A stretch of 64,000 nt of DNA from Lineus longissimus (taxonomy: Eukaryota > Nemertea > Pilidiophora > Heteronemertea > Lineidae). Under the pieces are notes generated by a model. That model worked only from the letters and a program-made list of their open reading frames with translations. It searched no databases and was not told the origin of the DNA. Both the position numbers and the translations under genes were made by a program. This document shows, piece after piece, positions 23,988-35,410 of this stretch. The DNA lies in NCBI RefSeq assembly GCF_910592395.1, contig NC_088321.1:2606001-2670000 (forward strand), read 5' to 3'. How positions within the stretch are numbered: position 1 is the stretch's first letter; each line of letters opens with the position of its first letter.

Positions 23988-25397
23988 GACGATATCATCG
24001 ATTGAATTTCCAGTTTTGCCTCGGTGAACCAGAGTCTGTTACCCTGATACGTCATCACCTGTGGCCTTCGTCTCCAAAGAAACCACACATGTGTTTTCAT
24101 TTCCACTTCATGGATTTGCTGCGGGTAATATATCTTCAAGGAACAATTCCTGTCATGGACCTCTGTGAAGCATTCAAGCACTTCTACAGTCCTTATGTTC
24201 ATTTTGAAGACCCGGTAAGTGGGTTGTATGTCTTTGTCATGAATTTTTTAAAGGAAAGATTGGTTACACTGAGACTCTAAGACTATGGCCAGGGAATTGA
24301 TAAAAACTAAGCGGACCCACACTGACAGAAACCAATGTATCGCATTGACATTGTTTACTTCGAATACATGTATTGTATAGTATCTCAATGTCTCACTGAC
24401 TCAGAAACGTTGTTGTGCGACCACCCCTAGTTGTTATCTACAGTGTTTATTGTTTGTCCCTCCAATAAGATTTAATAAAATTGAAATCGCTGCTGTGAAA
24501 TTTACTATTTTTGCCTGATTGAATTTTGGAGGCTTGGAGCCAAAAGTAATCTTTTAATTTTAATAAAACGAATCTTTTGTATCCCCCTTTATGGCTTTAA
24601 ACCAGACTTGGGCGGATGCATATCCAGTGCTGATCTTTATTCAAATTTCTCTAAATTCACAGGCAATCCAGAATATCTACAGAGTCCTGATAAATGAAAG
24701 CTTCGAGGAATACAGGGCTTTCATATACCAGTGTGACTATCTCCGTGATGTCTGCCCTGATTTTGGTGATGGAACAGTATGTCCTGCTTGTCCAATGGTA
24801 AGACTATCTGATAATCATTATTATTTGATGTCCATTGTGTATATGCACTGTTACTGCTACTGTGGAGTTGAGGTTGACTCTTCAGCCAACAACGTGGTAA
24901 TGATTCCAATGGTGGTCCTTTAAAGACTCCATAATGGGGGCATGTTTATTGGTCAAAGATTGAATATGTTCTGGTGGCCCACCTGAACAAAATTGGCTGC
25001 AGACAAAAGATATTCAACAGAAATGACAAGAACTTGACCTGTCCTGGAGTGTCACTATGGGCCTTTGCTGACCTTTGCTGATGGGAATTTAGGGTAACAA
25101 CTTGTTTCTAAGTGTAGGATTGTGATTGCAAGAAGTGTTTATAAAAAATATTGTGTCTGTTTGACTAAATCATTTTAGTGTCCAATTTTGATAAAGTATG
25201 TTTTTGTTTTTTTTTTACTGCAGGAAGATGATTATCCAGTGATAATTTCAATGGATGGTAACTTTGGGCTTGTGCGGAAAAAGTCGTCTGGTGTCAGTTT
25301 TTCCGAGCCGAAGCATGCGGGTCACTTCTTTTCTAATCAGAGTGAGGTTGATGAGTTTGTTCAAAAACATAACGGAAGCATGAAGAAAGCTGGCGAC
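23988..25397 (+). CDS. KDZ transposase core exons with CPAC and DGNF (23,988-24,214; 24,663-24,797; 25,224-25,397)
   Basis: Three exons in matching phase 0 with good GTAAG donors. The first encodes CLGEPES, LIRHHLWPSSPKKPHMCFHF and the helical LCEAFKHFYSPY. The second ends in TVCPACPM. The third begins EDDYPVIISMDGNFGLVRKK. C-P-A-C followed after a short gap by D-G-N-F is the hallmark opening of the KDZ catalytic core, where the Asp is expected to be a metal ligand of the RNase H-like fold. The first exon reads open only in a frame one base out of register with the preceding exon. Confidence 0.8.
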
Positions 25398-25664
25398 GTA
25401 AGATAGTGTTAATCAACCTATTAATTGTCAGCATCATTTTGAATGCCTTAGAAACTTATTCTCAATGTATTTGTTCGCACAATGCGCTTTCAAATAAATT
25501 ACTGGCACTTAATGTTCTGATTTTATCCATTTTCATGATTCCACTTGTTAAATAGATTATGAAGTTTGCAGTTTTTTTATGTGCCACATTTATTTTCATT
25601 GTGGTTTAAAATTGGCATTTATTGAATGATAACCATTGTTTTCCATTGTACTGTTATTGCATTT

Positions 25665-28018
25665 TTAGCTCAGCTGACAAAGTCAGCAGAGCTAGTCAAA
25701 TAGCTATTCAATTGGTGTCCGTCCTTCCATCCAGCCATCTGTAGACAAAGTTGGGCATTTTGTAATCATACAACCGAGGCACTTCAAATCTAGTCTTGCT
25801 TATAAACACCGCAGAAAATGTTGCTTACGGAAAAAAATTTGGGCGATTCGACTCAAATTCAGCTCCCCAGGGGGCAAAATGCGTAAATGAAAAAACAATT
25901 TTTTGACGCTCTATTCCAGCAGATAAAAGCTTGAAATAAAGTTGAAAAGGTCTTCATGATACAGAAGTTTTGATATAAAATAGATTAGTGTCGATTTATA
26001 TCACCAGTTGGCGGTAGTGAGCAAAACTGTTGTTTGACCCCGGATGACCCCGCTTTAAATTTCCCGCCGAGGTTACCTGGAGAACTATCATCAAGAAAAT
26101 GGCGGCGACCTTTTTATTTCTACCGGAGCGATGATTTGTAAGTGACAAATTTTCTTATTTAAGCCTTTACGGAAATGTATTTTGGTACGAAACTTCACAC
26201 GTTTATAGAAAAGATCAACGAGAATGTGTTCAAATGCCCTCATAACGATGAGTTCAACGGAATTGGGTCAAAACAACATTCGAATGGAGTCAACTTTCTT
26301 TGCGAAATTGAAGCGACGACCTCATTATTTATCGTAATTTATGCAGATCTGAGTCCAGCTGATGGGTGATGTTCTGATTTGTGTTCAAACTATTGGAAAC
26401 TTCGGAAATTAGTTCTATTAATTCTACTATTCTGCAGGAGTATATTATAGCCATTGATGTTGACAGCTAAAAGCACGAAAACTTTGTTGTTGATCGTCGG
26501 GGCGGATTGATATGTGGTTGTGCGTCCAAGGTGATTAGGTCATTCAGTTAGTTTGAGAAAGATCATGATCATAAAGATGCGTGTTGTGTTATCATAACCG
26601 GAAAATAAGTTGAAGTTATTATTAGTACTACGATTCTTACATGAGTAAAAAGTAGACGTTTTAAGCAACACAATAATGTTACTTCCGTAAAAAAACTGTC
26701 AATTCTCCTTACCACAGAAGCCAAGCCATTGCTCTTGTAGTGTTAAGTTATGCAGGGGCTTAATCAATTACCTGCACTCCCTGTGGGGTGAATAACATTA
26801 CCTTTTGAACAGCTGGCTGTAGGGGGATGATTGGAACAGCCGGTATACCTGCTGACCTGCTGAACCCAGGTTAATGTTATTTTCAATCCACGATTGCAGG
26901 TCACCTGATTTTCGAGATTTCGCGGGAAATGAAATTGTAAACAAACGCATGTGTGCAGTTCCAATGTAAACAAAAATGTATTTTTGGTACTTTTGGTTGC
27001 TGGACTTGGGTTTTCCCGCAGTTAGGAGCTGGGGTCAAATTGGTGGTCAATTGTTTATGGGTGCTGTTTTAGTCAGAGGTAGCCCTTGATTATGAAGGGA
27101 TTTTCAAATTAAGGTGACCATGGTCTTTTTATGTGCTCACCACAGCTTTCAATACTTGATGTATATGAAGAGGTGTGCGGAACCTGACATGGCCTTACCA
27201 AGGAGCTCCTCACGGTGCTGAACTTCTAGCTTGCCTGTCGACTAAGGCAAGGCATATTGACATTGCCTCATAATCTTTATCGGACCAATTGATATACTTT
27301 TATATGCACGCATACATCACGCCATTTCAGGGTCCGAGTCTGTAGACAATTGGTTTGATTAATTTGTCTCTTCGATATTGCTCCTTTATTGCATTAGATT
27401 TTCATCGCAATTCAATCTATTCAAGATGTAGCCAATTTGAACCTGTCTGCGCCAAGGATAGATCGACTCACTAGGGATATGCAGTAGAGCACAATGTCAT
27501 GACACTTTGTATTGTAAATTCCAACCACCTGCAGGACAGGTCAATTTCTCTCAATAAAATTAATTTTGTTGACTCCTGTAATCTTTACCTTATTAAAAAA
27601 AAGACAGTGGTGTTAGTCCCAAACTGGTAATTTCTATTTATTTTGACCTCTGTTAAATCAGGATACCTCTCAATTACAGACAGCATTTTGTATCCTTGTG
27701 CTGTACAACCCAGCCTGGACATACCACAGTTGTCCATGGAGAAGTCTCATCCTCTCTGACACTTCTTTTCTGTAAAGCTACCGATACAACATACTGAACT
27801 AGGATATATTCCGTTGCCTCCTGTAATATTTACATACCATGGCTGATTAGTTCAATCATATTTCATCCAGCTGGCAGCTCTGCATTGGAAATTTTAGTGG
27901 TATAACGTGTTCTCTTGACCTTCAAACAGTAGTATAAAGCCAATATTTACTACTTTACACTCTCAGTCCTATGTTATTAGGTCATCCAGCTGAGCGCCAG
28001 GCCCTTGGGCCTCTTGTT
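25665..28018 (+). mobile_element. AGCTCAGCTGAC...GGCCCTTGGGCCTCTTGTT repeat in a KDZ intron
   Basis: It starts TTTAGCTCAGCTGACAAAGT, CAGCAGAGCTAG, with GTGTCCGTCC shortly after, and ends CCAGCTGAGCGCCAGGCCCT, TGGGCCTCTTGTT. This architecture parallels the AGCTCACCTC...GGCCCTGGCC family nearby. No coding domain was found inside. At 2.35 kb it probably includes a further unrelated insert (about 26.1-27.9 kb). Its right end is about 10 bases from the acceptor of the exon at 28,028. Confidence 0.55.
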
Positions 28019-28027
28019 AATCTTCAG

Positions 28028-28123
28028 GCTTGCAGCAATTTCAAGGGTGGAAATACTTTGAGGACAAATAGTCGATACGAAAAATTGGATGAGACAGCAG
28101 TTTTTGGTTCGGCATGTCGTCAT
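28028..28123 (+). CDS. KDZ transposase exon with C-S-N-F and CRH motifs
   Basis: The acceptor TCTTCAG and donor GTAAGT bound exactly 32 codons in phase 0. The peptide begins ACSNFKGG and ends KLDETAVFGSACRH. KDZ transposases have a conserved C-x-S-x-F block and, after a spacer, ETG-x-F-x-x-x-CRHG. Here the donor falls directly after CRH. This short exon is among the strongest family evidence. Confidence 0.85.
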
Positions 28124-28791
28124 GTAAGTGCCCGTCATTATGTTTAGCCTAAAACATGGAGAGAGGTAACGGTTTGATTTGCTGTTTTCCTCAGTCAATA
28201 TGACTAAGATGTGTTGTATCAAAGTGATATTTAAAAAATATTGTCATACATGTGACTGTTCGGAAATGTTTTGCGTTGTGATTTTCAAGTACGGTTTAGC
28301 TGAAAGAGTGTTTGATGTGCAACTATTTTCCCTTTATCTAATTGGCGCATAACCGTAGTGTCACGTATAAATGATCATCCTGCCTTGGAGGAGGAATACT
28401 CCCTGGAGAAAATCACTTCCAAGTGCAGAGCAAACACTGAAGATATTTTGACACCAATCCCTATTGACTGTTCAACCTTTAACCTTTAATAACCCAATCA
28501 CTAAAACTGAAAAATTGCTGCCTGCTGCACACGCTGTGGGTTTGTTTTGTTGCAGATAGTTGCTGTAAGAATTTCAGTAAATATTCAGTTGCAGATCATG
28601 CCCCTGGCATAGGCCTAGTTCTTATCATATTCATAATGATCTAACTAGTTTGGCTGGCATCTATTTCAGTAATCAGTTGCTGCCTTTTTCTGTATGGTGT
28701 TTTGATAAAGCTTTATGAAGATACATCTAGTGGCAGATCAAAAACCCATTCTTCGATACAATATTTGGATAAGAATTAGCTTCTTGATTTT

Positions 28792-28843
28792 TAGCTCACC
28801 TCTTAGCAGAGGTGAGCTTATCCCATACCGTGGCGTCCGTCGT

Positions 28844-28881
<38 letters not shown>

Positions 28882-29921
28882 CGTCGCCCGTTAGCAGGGC
28901 ACGTTTCGTAACTGTTAGAGCTATTGAGTTGAAACTTGGTACACATGTACCCTTATGTAATGACACCTTGGAGACCAAGTTTCGGTCCGATTCGTTTCAT
29001 GGTTTGGCCACCAGGGGGCCAAACGTTAAAAGTGAAAATATGCAATATCTCCCTTAATAGTAGTCGGGAAATTTTGAAAAAAATATGGTAGGTACTTCTA
29101 GCAAAGGTGCATCATATATCCTCCGGGTTTTTGATTTGATCTCCTTTTCAAGGTCACAGAGGTCAAATGGTGTAAATTGGCCGTTAGGATGTAACGATGG
29201 CACGTTTCTAAACTGCAATGACTATTGATACCAAATTTGGTACACATTTACCCCTTAGTCAGGTGATCTCAGGGACCGAAGTTTGGTCCAATATGATTCA
29301 CCACTTGACCACCAAGGGGCAAAATCCAAAAACCTTAAAAGTGTGATTATTCCTTAACTTCTTGCTCGATTGCCACCAATTTGATATCATGGGTACATCT
29401 AACCACCATACAGTATATGTCACACAGGTTTGTAATTTGACCTTCATGTCAAGGTCACAGAGGTCAAATGGCGTAAATTCGCCGTCAGGCCGTAACTATG
29501 GCACGTTTCTTAACTGCAATGACTATTGATCACAAATTAAGTACACATGTACCCCTTGGTCAGGTGATCTTAGGTACCGAAGTTTGGTGCGATCTGATTT
29601 GCCGTTTGGCCTCCAGGGATGTGGCCAAATCCTAAATTCTTCAAAATGCCATTATTCCTAGTAATGACTTGCCCGATTGGCACCAATTATATATCATAGG
29701 TACATCTAATTCTAACAACCATTCAATGTGTCACCCGGGTCTTCTTTGATTTGACCTACTTTTCAAGGTCACAGAGGTCGAATGTACTGTAAATTGGCCA
29801 TTTTGGGGAAATTGTAATTGCTTGGACCTACATCAAACCTAACACTACATGACACAATACCATGCTCTTTATCCATCTTTCCTCCACATGAGGTGAGCAC
29901 AATGGCCCTGGCCATTTCATT
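28792..29921 (+). mobile_element. 1.13 kb AGCTCACCTC-family repeat, copy 1
   Basis: It begins TAGCTCACCTCTTAGCAGAG, GTGAGCTTATCCCATACCGT, followed by a (TCG)n run, and ends AGGTGAGCACAATGGCCCTG, GCCATTTCATT. It is nearly identical over its full length to 31,649-32,780, including a TCG run of similar length, so the two are recent copies. The interior repeats a GTAACTATGGCACGTTTCT ... GGTACACAT ... CACAGAGGTCAAATG module three times. The apparent arginine-rich frames come from the TCG repeat and are not coding. Confidence 0.85.
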
Positions 29922-30062
29922 AAGGTTTGCATGCAAATTATATCAACTCTTTAACTTGGAATCAAAAGGTGTTCCCATCACAGGCTAGAGATGGTTGGAT
30001 CAGTCTGCATTCATGTTAGTTTGACAATTTCCTACCCTAATAATAATCATTGTCCTTTTCAG

Positions 30063-30606
30063 CGTTCAGGTTCTGGTAGTCTTTTAGATAGGTTGAAGCT
30101 GGCAATTCTTATATTTCACTGCTATGGCCACAAGTTACCTTGTAAGGTAGGTTGTTTCACAAAGTATATTTTTTTGGAAAGTGATCATCCTTGGTCACTC
30201 AGTATATGGAAAATAATCCTGGTTGGTTGCGTAATATTTCGCATGTATCATAACAAACACACGCTCCACTGTATTTGCATTTGGTTTTGGAAGGAGTAAG
30301 TCAAGTGACATCACCCTAGCTGTGTTGTTTCAGAGTTTATCATTCTTTTACTTGTGCAGACTGATTACTGAATGGGCTTTGGATCAACACCTTCAACTGA
30401 CACTGCTCTTTGATTTCTTTATAGGTTAGGTACAGTCCTCGGCGAGTTGTTGGTGTTGGGTTAACAGACGGTGAGACACTGGAATGTCTGTGGTCCTTTT
30501 TTGCGGAGTTTCTCAAAGATAACGAAAGAAATGACCCCCAGTCACAGGATAGATGTTCTTACTGATGCTATGATCTATTACACAAACAAGAAGGTCTCAA
30601 AGATCG
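30063..30606 (+). CDS. KDZ transposase exons with frameshift (30,063-30,146; 30,425-30,606)
   Basis: The first exon gives RSGSGSLLDRLKLAILIFHC-YGHKLPCK, matching the family's hydrophobic A-x-P-x-FH-x-x-x-H block. The second begins VRYSPRRVVGVGLTDGETLE and reaches CLWSFF. From there the frame runs into a stop, while the +2 frame continues with TKEMTPSHRIDVLTDAMIYY to the donor. Exon length is 182 where the flanking phases require 181. The six-T run at 30,497-30,502 is the natural site of the surplus base. Confidence 0.8.
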
Positions 30607-30989
30607 GTATGTTTTAAACAGTTACACAGAGTGGTATTCAGGTGGCGTTGATGGCATTTAGCCTCAATCAGAATGGGAACTTTTAGGCTGTTTTGTGGTC
30701 AGGCTATATCTAATTGGATGCATAACTGTTGACCTTTAGCTTAGCTGATAGTATAAACTTCTTCTTGGCACTGACAAGACAAAGTAATGTGCTTATCCTT
30801 CTTCATGTAGCAGTATTCAATCGCTTTTCAATTGCACTGTTGAGTACTTGATTCCTCAAAATGAAAATTTGTGGTGTTCTTTGTATCCTTCTGAATACCC
30901 AAAAATATCTGTGATCTACCATCAGGTACTACAAGGATGTTATTGAAATTCAAAGTATGTGCTTGGAATATATCTGTTATAATTTCCAG

Positions 30990-31634
30990 GTCCGTATCTG
31001 GCGTCAAAGCTGACGAAAGCTGAGGATGTAATGTCAACAACAAAAAAGGAATTGAAAGCTCTCCTTGAAGGTATGTGCATTTCTCTCTTATTCCAGCAGC
31101 TGCAACACACTAAACACCAGTGGCAGCATATTACAAGCCTGACTCCTTAGATCAGTTCTCAGCAGTCAGTCATCTGGGGATAATTCAAGCTTGGCATCAG
31201 TGAAACATGTAAAAGTTGATAAAGAGGGTCAAAGCATCTTTTCTCATCCCTGGCAGTCTAATCATTCATGTCTGTTCAAGTTTAGACTTTGTGTTGTGTT
31301 TGTGGATCATTATGATCAACCAAAGATAACATTCAGTAATAGAGAATTTCCTTTTTCCTGGGCTTACATCTGAAGCCTTGTTTTTGCCGATGCAGTGATA
31401 TGCATGCTGATGCAAATTTCATTTTATTTGAGTAACCGTGAGTATTTACCAAGTGCATGCCATTACACAATCCAAACACATTGAAGCACATTTTCACAAA
31501 TAGTAACGGCATGTCTGTGCACTTATTTTGTTCCAATAACAGTGTATCCTTATCTCTTTTAGTGTCAGAAAGTCAGGTAGAACTCTGGCTTGCAGAGGCA
31601 CAGATTCCTGCTAGTTGTCAGCGACTGAGACGAG
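30990..31634 (+). CDS. KDZ transposase helical exons (30,990-31,070; 31,563-31,634)
   Basis: Both exons continue the phase set by the previous donor: G/GT CCG, then G/TG TCA. The peptide contains PYLASKLTKAEDVMSTTKKE and SQVELWLAEAQIPASC. Charged, helix-forming sequence follows the catalytic core in KDZ proteins. A repeat has inserted 14 bases downstream of the second donor. Confidence 0.7.
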
Positions 31635-31648
31635 GTAAGACCCATTAT

Positions 31649-31700
31649 TAGCTCACCTATTAGCAGAGGTGAGCTTATCCCATACCGTGGCGTCCGTCGT

Positions 31701-31741
<41 letters not shown>

Positions 31742-32780
31742 CGTCGTCCGTTAGCAGGGCACGTTTCGTAACTGTTAGAGCTATTGAGTTGAAACTTGGT
31801 ACACATGTACCCTTATGTAATGACACCTTGGAGACCAAGTTTCGGTCCGATTCGTTTCATGGTTTGGCCACCAGGGGCCAAAGGTTAAAAGTGAAAATAT
31901 GCAATATCTCCCTTAATAGTAGTCGGGAAATTTTGAAAAAAATATGGTAGGTACTTCTAGCAAAGGTGCATCATATATCCTCCGGGTTTTTGATTTGCCC
32001 TCCTTTTCAAGGTCACAGAGGTCAAATGGTGTAAATTGGCCGTTAGGATGTAACGATGGCACGTTTCTAAACTGCAATGACTATTGATACCAAATTTGGT
32101 ACACATTTACCCCTTAGTCAGGTGATCTCAGGGACCGAAGTTTGGTCCAATATGATTCACCACTTGACCACCAGGGGGCAAAATCCAAAAACCTTAAAAA
32201 TGTGATTATTCCTTAACTTCTTGCCCGATTGCCACCAATTTGATATCATGGGTACATCTAACCACCATACAGTATATGTCACACAGGTTTTTAATTTGAC
32301 CTTCTTGTCAAGGTCACAGAGGTCAAATGGCGTAAATTCGCCGTCGGGCCGTAACTATGGCACGTTTCTTAACTGCAATGACTATTGATCACAAATTAAG
32401 TACACATGTACCCCTTGGTCAGGTGATCTCAGGTACCGAAGTTTGGTGCGATCTGATTTGCCATGTGGCCTCCAGGGAGGGGGCCAAATCCTAAATTCTT
32501 CAAAATGCCATTATTCCTAGTAATGACTTGCCCGATTGGCACCAATTTTATATCATAGGTACATCTAATTCTAACAACCATTCAATGTGTCACCCGGGTC
32601 TTCTTTGATTTGACCTACTTTTCAAGGTCACAGAGGTCGAATGTACTGTAAATTGGCCATTTTGGGGAAATTGTAATTGCTTGGACCTACATCAAACCTA
32701 ACACTACATGACACAATACCATGCTCTTTATCCATCTTTCCTCCACATGAGGTGAGCACAATGGCCCTGGCCATTTCATT
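31649..32780 (+). mobile_element. 1.13 kb AGCTCACCTC-family repeat, copy 2
   Basis: Full-length, same orientation and nearly identical to copy 1 at 28,792-29,921, differing by scattered single bases. It lies 14 bases after the splice donor of the KDZ exon ending at 31,634. The pair is 1.7 kb apart, both within KDZ introns, and could recombine. Confidence 0.85.
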
Positions 32781-32783
32781 AAT

Positions 32784-33975
32784 ATCATTATAGGCCCCAG
32801 ATCCCGTCTGGGGACTATATTGATATCACTGGAATTCTCGAAACTGTTATTTTCTTCCACCAAATTAACACATTTATTGCGGTAGTCCAGCAAAACGGCT
32901 AAATAAACCAGAAATCAATCACCCTTACACCACCAAACCCAATTCCATCTATGGACTATCGCAAAAGTATTTTAAAAATCCTGAGTATTTCGATTTTTTT
33001 GAAGCATTTTTTGCTGAGATATGATACCGTCTTCTCCCAACATGCCGAAGCCGCGATTCAATCTGACATGCGCTGTGACATGCGCAGAGGCGAGACGCTG
33101 ATACATTAGCATAAGCTCCGCCCCGTCATAATGACGTCATTATTCTCAATCTCAGGAGTTGGTCGAGCGATGGGGCGATGGAGGTATTATAAAGAAACCC
33201 AATTCGATTCATGGACTATCGCATTTTCAAAACTCAGAATATTTCGATGCTTTAGATGCGTTTTTATGACTCCAGCTCCTCCCTCTGGGAGCTGGAGTCA
33301 GTATTGTTTTCGCTCAGGTGTCTCGTACAATCACGTGACCTCTCCAACACTCGATAATGCACTCTTTTCGTCCACGTTTTAGGCCAATCTTTGGCATGAA
33401 CATGAAATCTAATAAGCGCAGTACTTAAATCAGATGTTTCTCTCGCCTTGAAAACATTCCTGGGTAAAATCCATTGAGATTAGCCGAGTTAATCTACTTT
33501 TTCCGTGCTTAAAATCTCTGCCGCTGAATTCTATAAATAGGAACTATTAACATCGCGGCAGTGTGGTTCCCATTGTGCGCCCTCCCACTTCACACCACGT
33601 CAGGAAGTTTTACGGAGAGGGAGGGCGTGCGGTAAGAAGAATGACCAAAATGACGTCACGTTTTCCTGGCAATGCCTCTTGCCAGACCAGTCAAGCATTG
33701 GGAAAGCATCTTTAATTCAGACAACGTTAGAACTAGAAAAACGAATAATTTGCAAAAGTAAAAGCAGATTTCACCACTAACCAGTCAAATCGGAATACGA
33801 CGGCGCAAAATGTTCTCGCTTTCCTCCTGCTTCCTCCTCGCTTTCCTCCTTTGACTACAGTCGAGTTTGTTACTCGGTTTCTACTCGGTTGACATGACGA
33901 CTACCTGGGGACTATCAAATTTGCTACCAGCAAATTTCGGAATTCTAGTTATCATCATCATCATCATCATTATTA
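32784..33975. repeat. Unclassified intron repeat with CCCCAGATCCCGTCTGGGG hairpin
   Basis: It opens with a hairpin (CCCCAGATCCCGTCTGGGG) and ends with CTACCTGGGGACTATC, GGAATTCTAG and a TCA microsatellite. A module ACCCAATTC-(C/G)AT, then ATGGACTATCGCA, occurs at about 32,935 and again at about 33,198. The GGGGACTAT and GGAATTCT words occur near both ends. There is no coding content. It is probably a nested non-autonomous element. Confidence 0.5.
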
Positions 33976-34086
33976 TTAGGAAATAGCATCAGTGGGCCAG
34001 TAAAAAGTTAGGTGGAGTCCGGTGCATAAGTTTGGTTGCAATTTGCCCTTTTGCCATAGTATGACATTTTGTCAATTATTTTGTAG

Positions 34087-34373
34087 CTCCAGTTGCTCAC
34101 TGGTATCAACAAGGCCAAACAACCAAGGATGAGATATTTCAAAGCTAAAGGTCATCAGATTAAAAGTCAGTCCATTGGCAAACTGGCATCCACCAAGATG
34201 AACTACCAAGTGTGGTGGAAATTGGTTTCGTAATTCAAAACTTGCAAAACCGTAACCTCTGCAAATATACTTAAATTTCAGATCTGTCCAGCAAGGCCAG
34301 TATCTTACATTCTGTCAACAAACACAGTGTTGAGAGGGCTGCATCTCGAAATGGTAAAGAAATAATTATGCCG
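34087..34373 (+). CDS. KDZ transposase exons near the C-terminus (34,087-34,150; 34,282-34,373)
   Basis: The second exon is clear: LSSKASILHSVNKHSVERAA-SRNGKEIIMP, with acceptor TTTCAG and donor GTACGT, ending in phase 0. The first fits it best in the frame LQLLTGINKAKQPRMRYFKA with donor AAAG/GTCATC, but that frame does not join the exon ending at 31,634. An exon may be missing in the repeat-filled interval. Confidence 0.5.
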
Positions 34374-34747
34374 GTACGTAGAAACATCCATTTAACCTTT
34401 TTGTTGGCTCGCCAGTTGATGAGGCGATAAACTAGTGCATTGTCTGTTGTTTTCTTTATCTTATATCATAAACAGTGGCAAGTTTGCAGCGAATCACTTC
34501 CCTTCTGAATGTTGTAATGAACCCAAAGACCAGATGATCTTTGACTGGAAATCTAATTACAAATATGGCACTCTTGGTGTTATTTTACATTGATAGCTTT
34601 GGACCCCATGTTGAATTCCTGGTCCTGAGTGATGAAAATTCAGCTGGTTCAATTTTGGCTTTCATTTCAATGTCCATTCTTCAATCTAAAGGTGAATTTA
34701 TAGAATTAATCTCAAATCCTTCATACCCTCACATTACAGATGGCTAG

Positions 34748-35410
34748 GCTATTGCAATTAAACTGCAGAAAAACATCAACAGAACCAATCGGCATATTAA
34801 GAAGATGATGGAAATCTTCAACACAAAGGACATGGATGAGAGTTTACCAGAGACACTTGTTTACGAAGATGCGTTGAAGGGACATTACTTAGGCATGGAA
34901 GAAGCACCAATTGCAGGTCCTAATGATAGTGTGCCATTCCACCTTAAAGAACAAGCTGTTGACTTGTTTTGCCACCACTCCCGAGCTTTTGAGGAACGGT
35001 GCTTGTTGTTGAAGAAGATGGTCAATGTTGACTGCGTCTTTTAGAAGCAACAACAAGTTTTGTTGGCCTGTGCAACATCGGATTATCTCTCACAGGGCCA
35101 GATGGCAATGGTAGTTGCTAAGGCAATTTCTAAAGAAGAACTTCACTATGAATTCTATGAGGCATGCAAGGGCAATGTGGAATTGCCATTTCCTGGGCAG
35201 ACATTTATTGCATCTGTCATTAACAATCATCGAAGCATCACCACTAGTGAACTTGGCCTTCCTGAGGAAGAGGTCAGTGACTTCCTTGAAAGGGTGCAGT
35301 GTTTGGAGGAAGAGCAGGAGCAGCATGGTGATGATGGGGACGATCATGAGATAGAAGACGGATTAAGTGCAGTTCAGGAGAGTGATTACTTGGATCTGAT
35401 TGATTTGTAG
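34748..35410 (+). CDS. KDZ transposase C-terminal exon, broken by an in-frame TAG
   Basis: An open run of 221 codons from AIAIKLQKNINRTNRHIKKM to the acidic end ESDYLDLIDL, interrupted only by TAG at 35,042-35,044. Both sides are in the same frame and similar in composition. The part before the stop holds FHLKEQAVDLFCHHSRAFEE. The part after has SQGQMAMVVAKAISKEELHY and an E/D-rich tail, which fits KDZ C-termini. The stop would remove about 120 residues. Confidence 0.75.

Larger units (their letters stand above)
20842..35410 (+). pseudogene. KDZ (Kyakuja-Dileera-Zisupton) transposase gene, multi-exon, with lesions
   Basis: At least fourteen plus-strand exons with GT/AG borders encode a KDZ-superfamily transposase. 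Landmarks in order: a coiled N-terminus (ENWNAIHDG), a paired-cysteine tract (C-x5-C), CLGEPES-VTL-IRHHLWPSSPKKP, CPAC, the signature DGNFGLVRK, ACSNF and a TAVFGSACRH block (family form ETGvFgxxCRHG), AILIFHCYGHKLPCK, VGVGLTDGETLECLWSFF, then a long helical C-terminus ending in an acidic tail. These match KDZ transposases in content and order. Most exon phases agree. Defects: an out-of-phase join before 23,988, one surplus T at 30,497-30,502, an in-frame TAG at 35,042, and no exon found for the GERxxY block between 28,123 and 30,063. It could be a dying gene, or a functional one with assembly errors. Confidence 0.8.

Noticed and set aside
28812-29057. Arginine-rich open frames across the TCG runs (also 31,653-31,950 and 36,660-36,860)
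   Set aside because: They are translations of a (TCG)n microsatellite at the start of a dispersed repeat, occur on both strands, and recur in every copy of that repeat.
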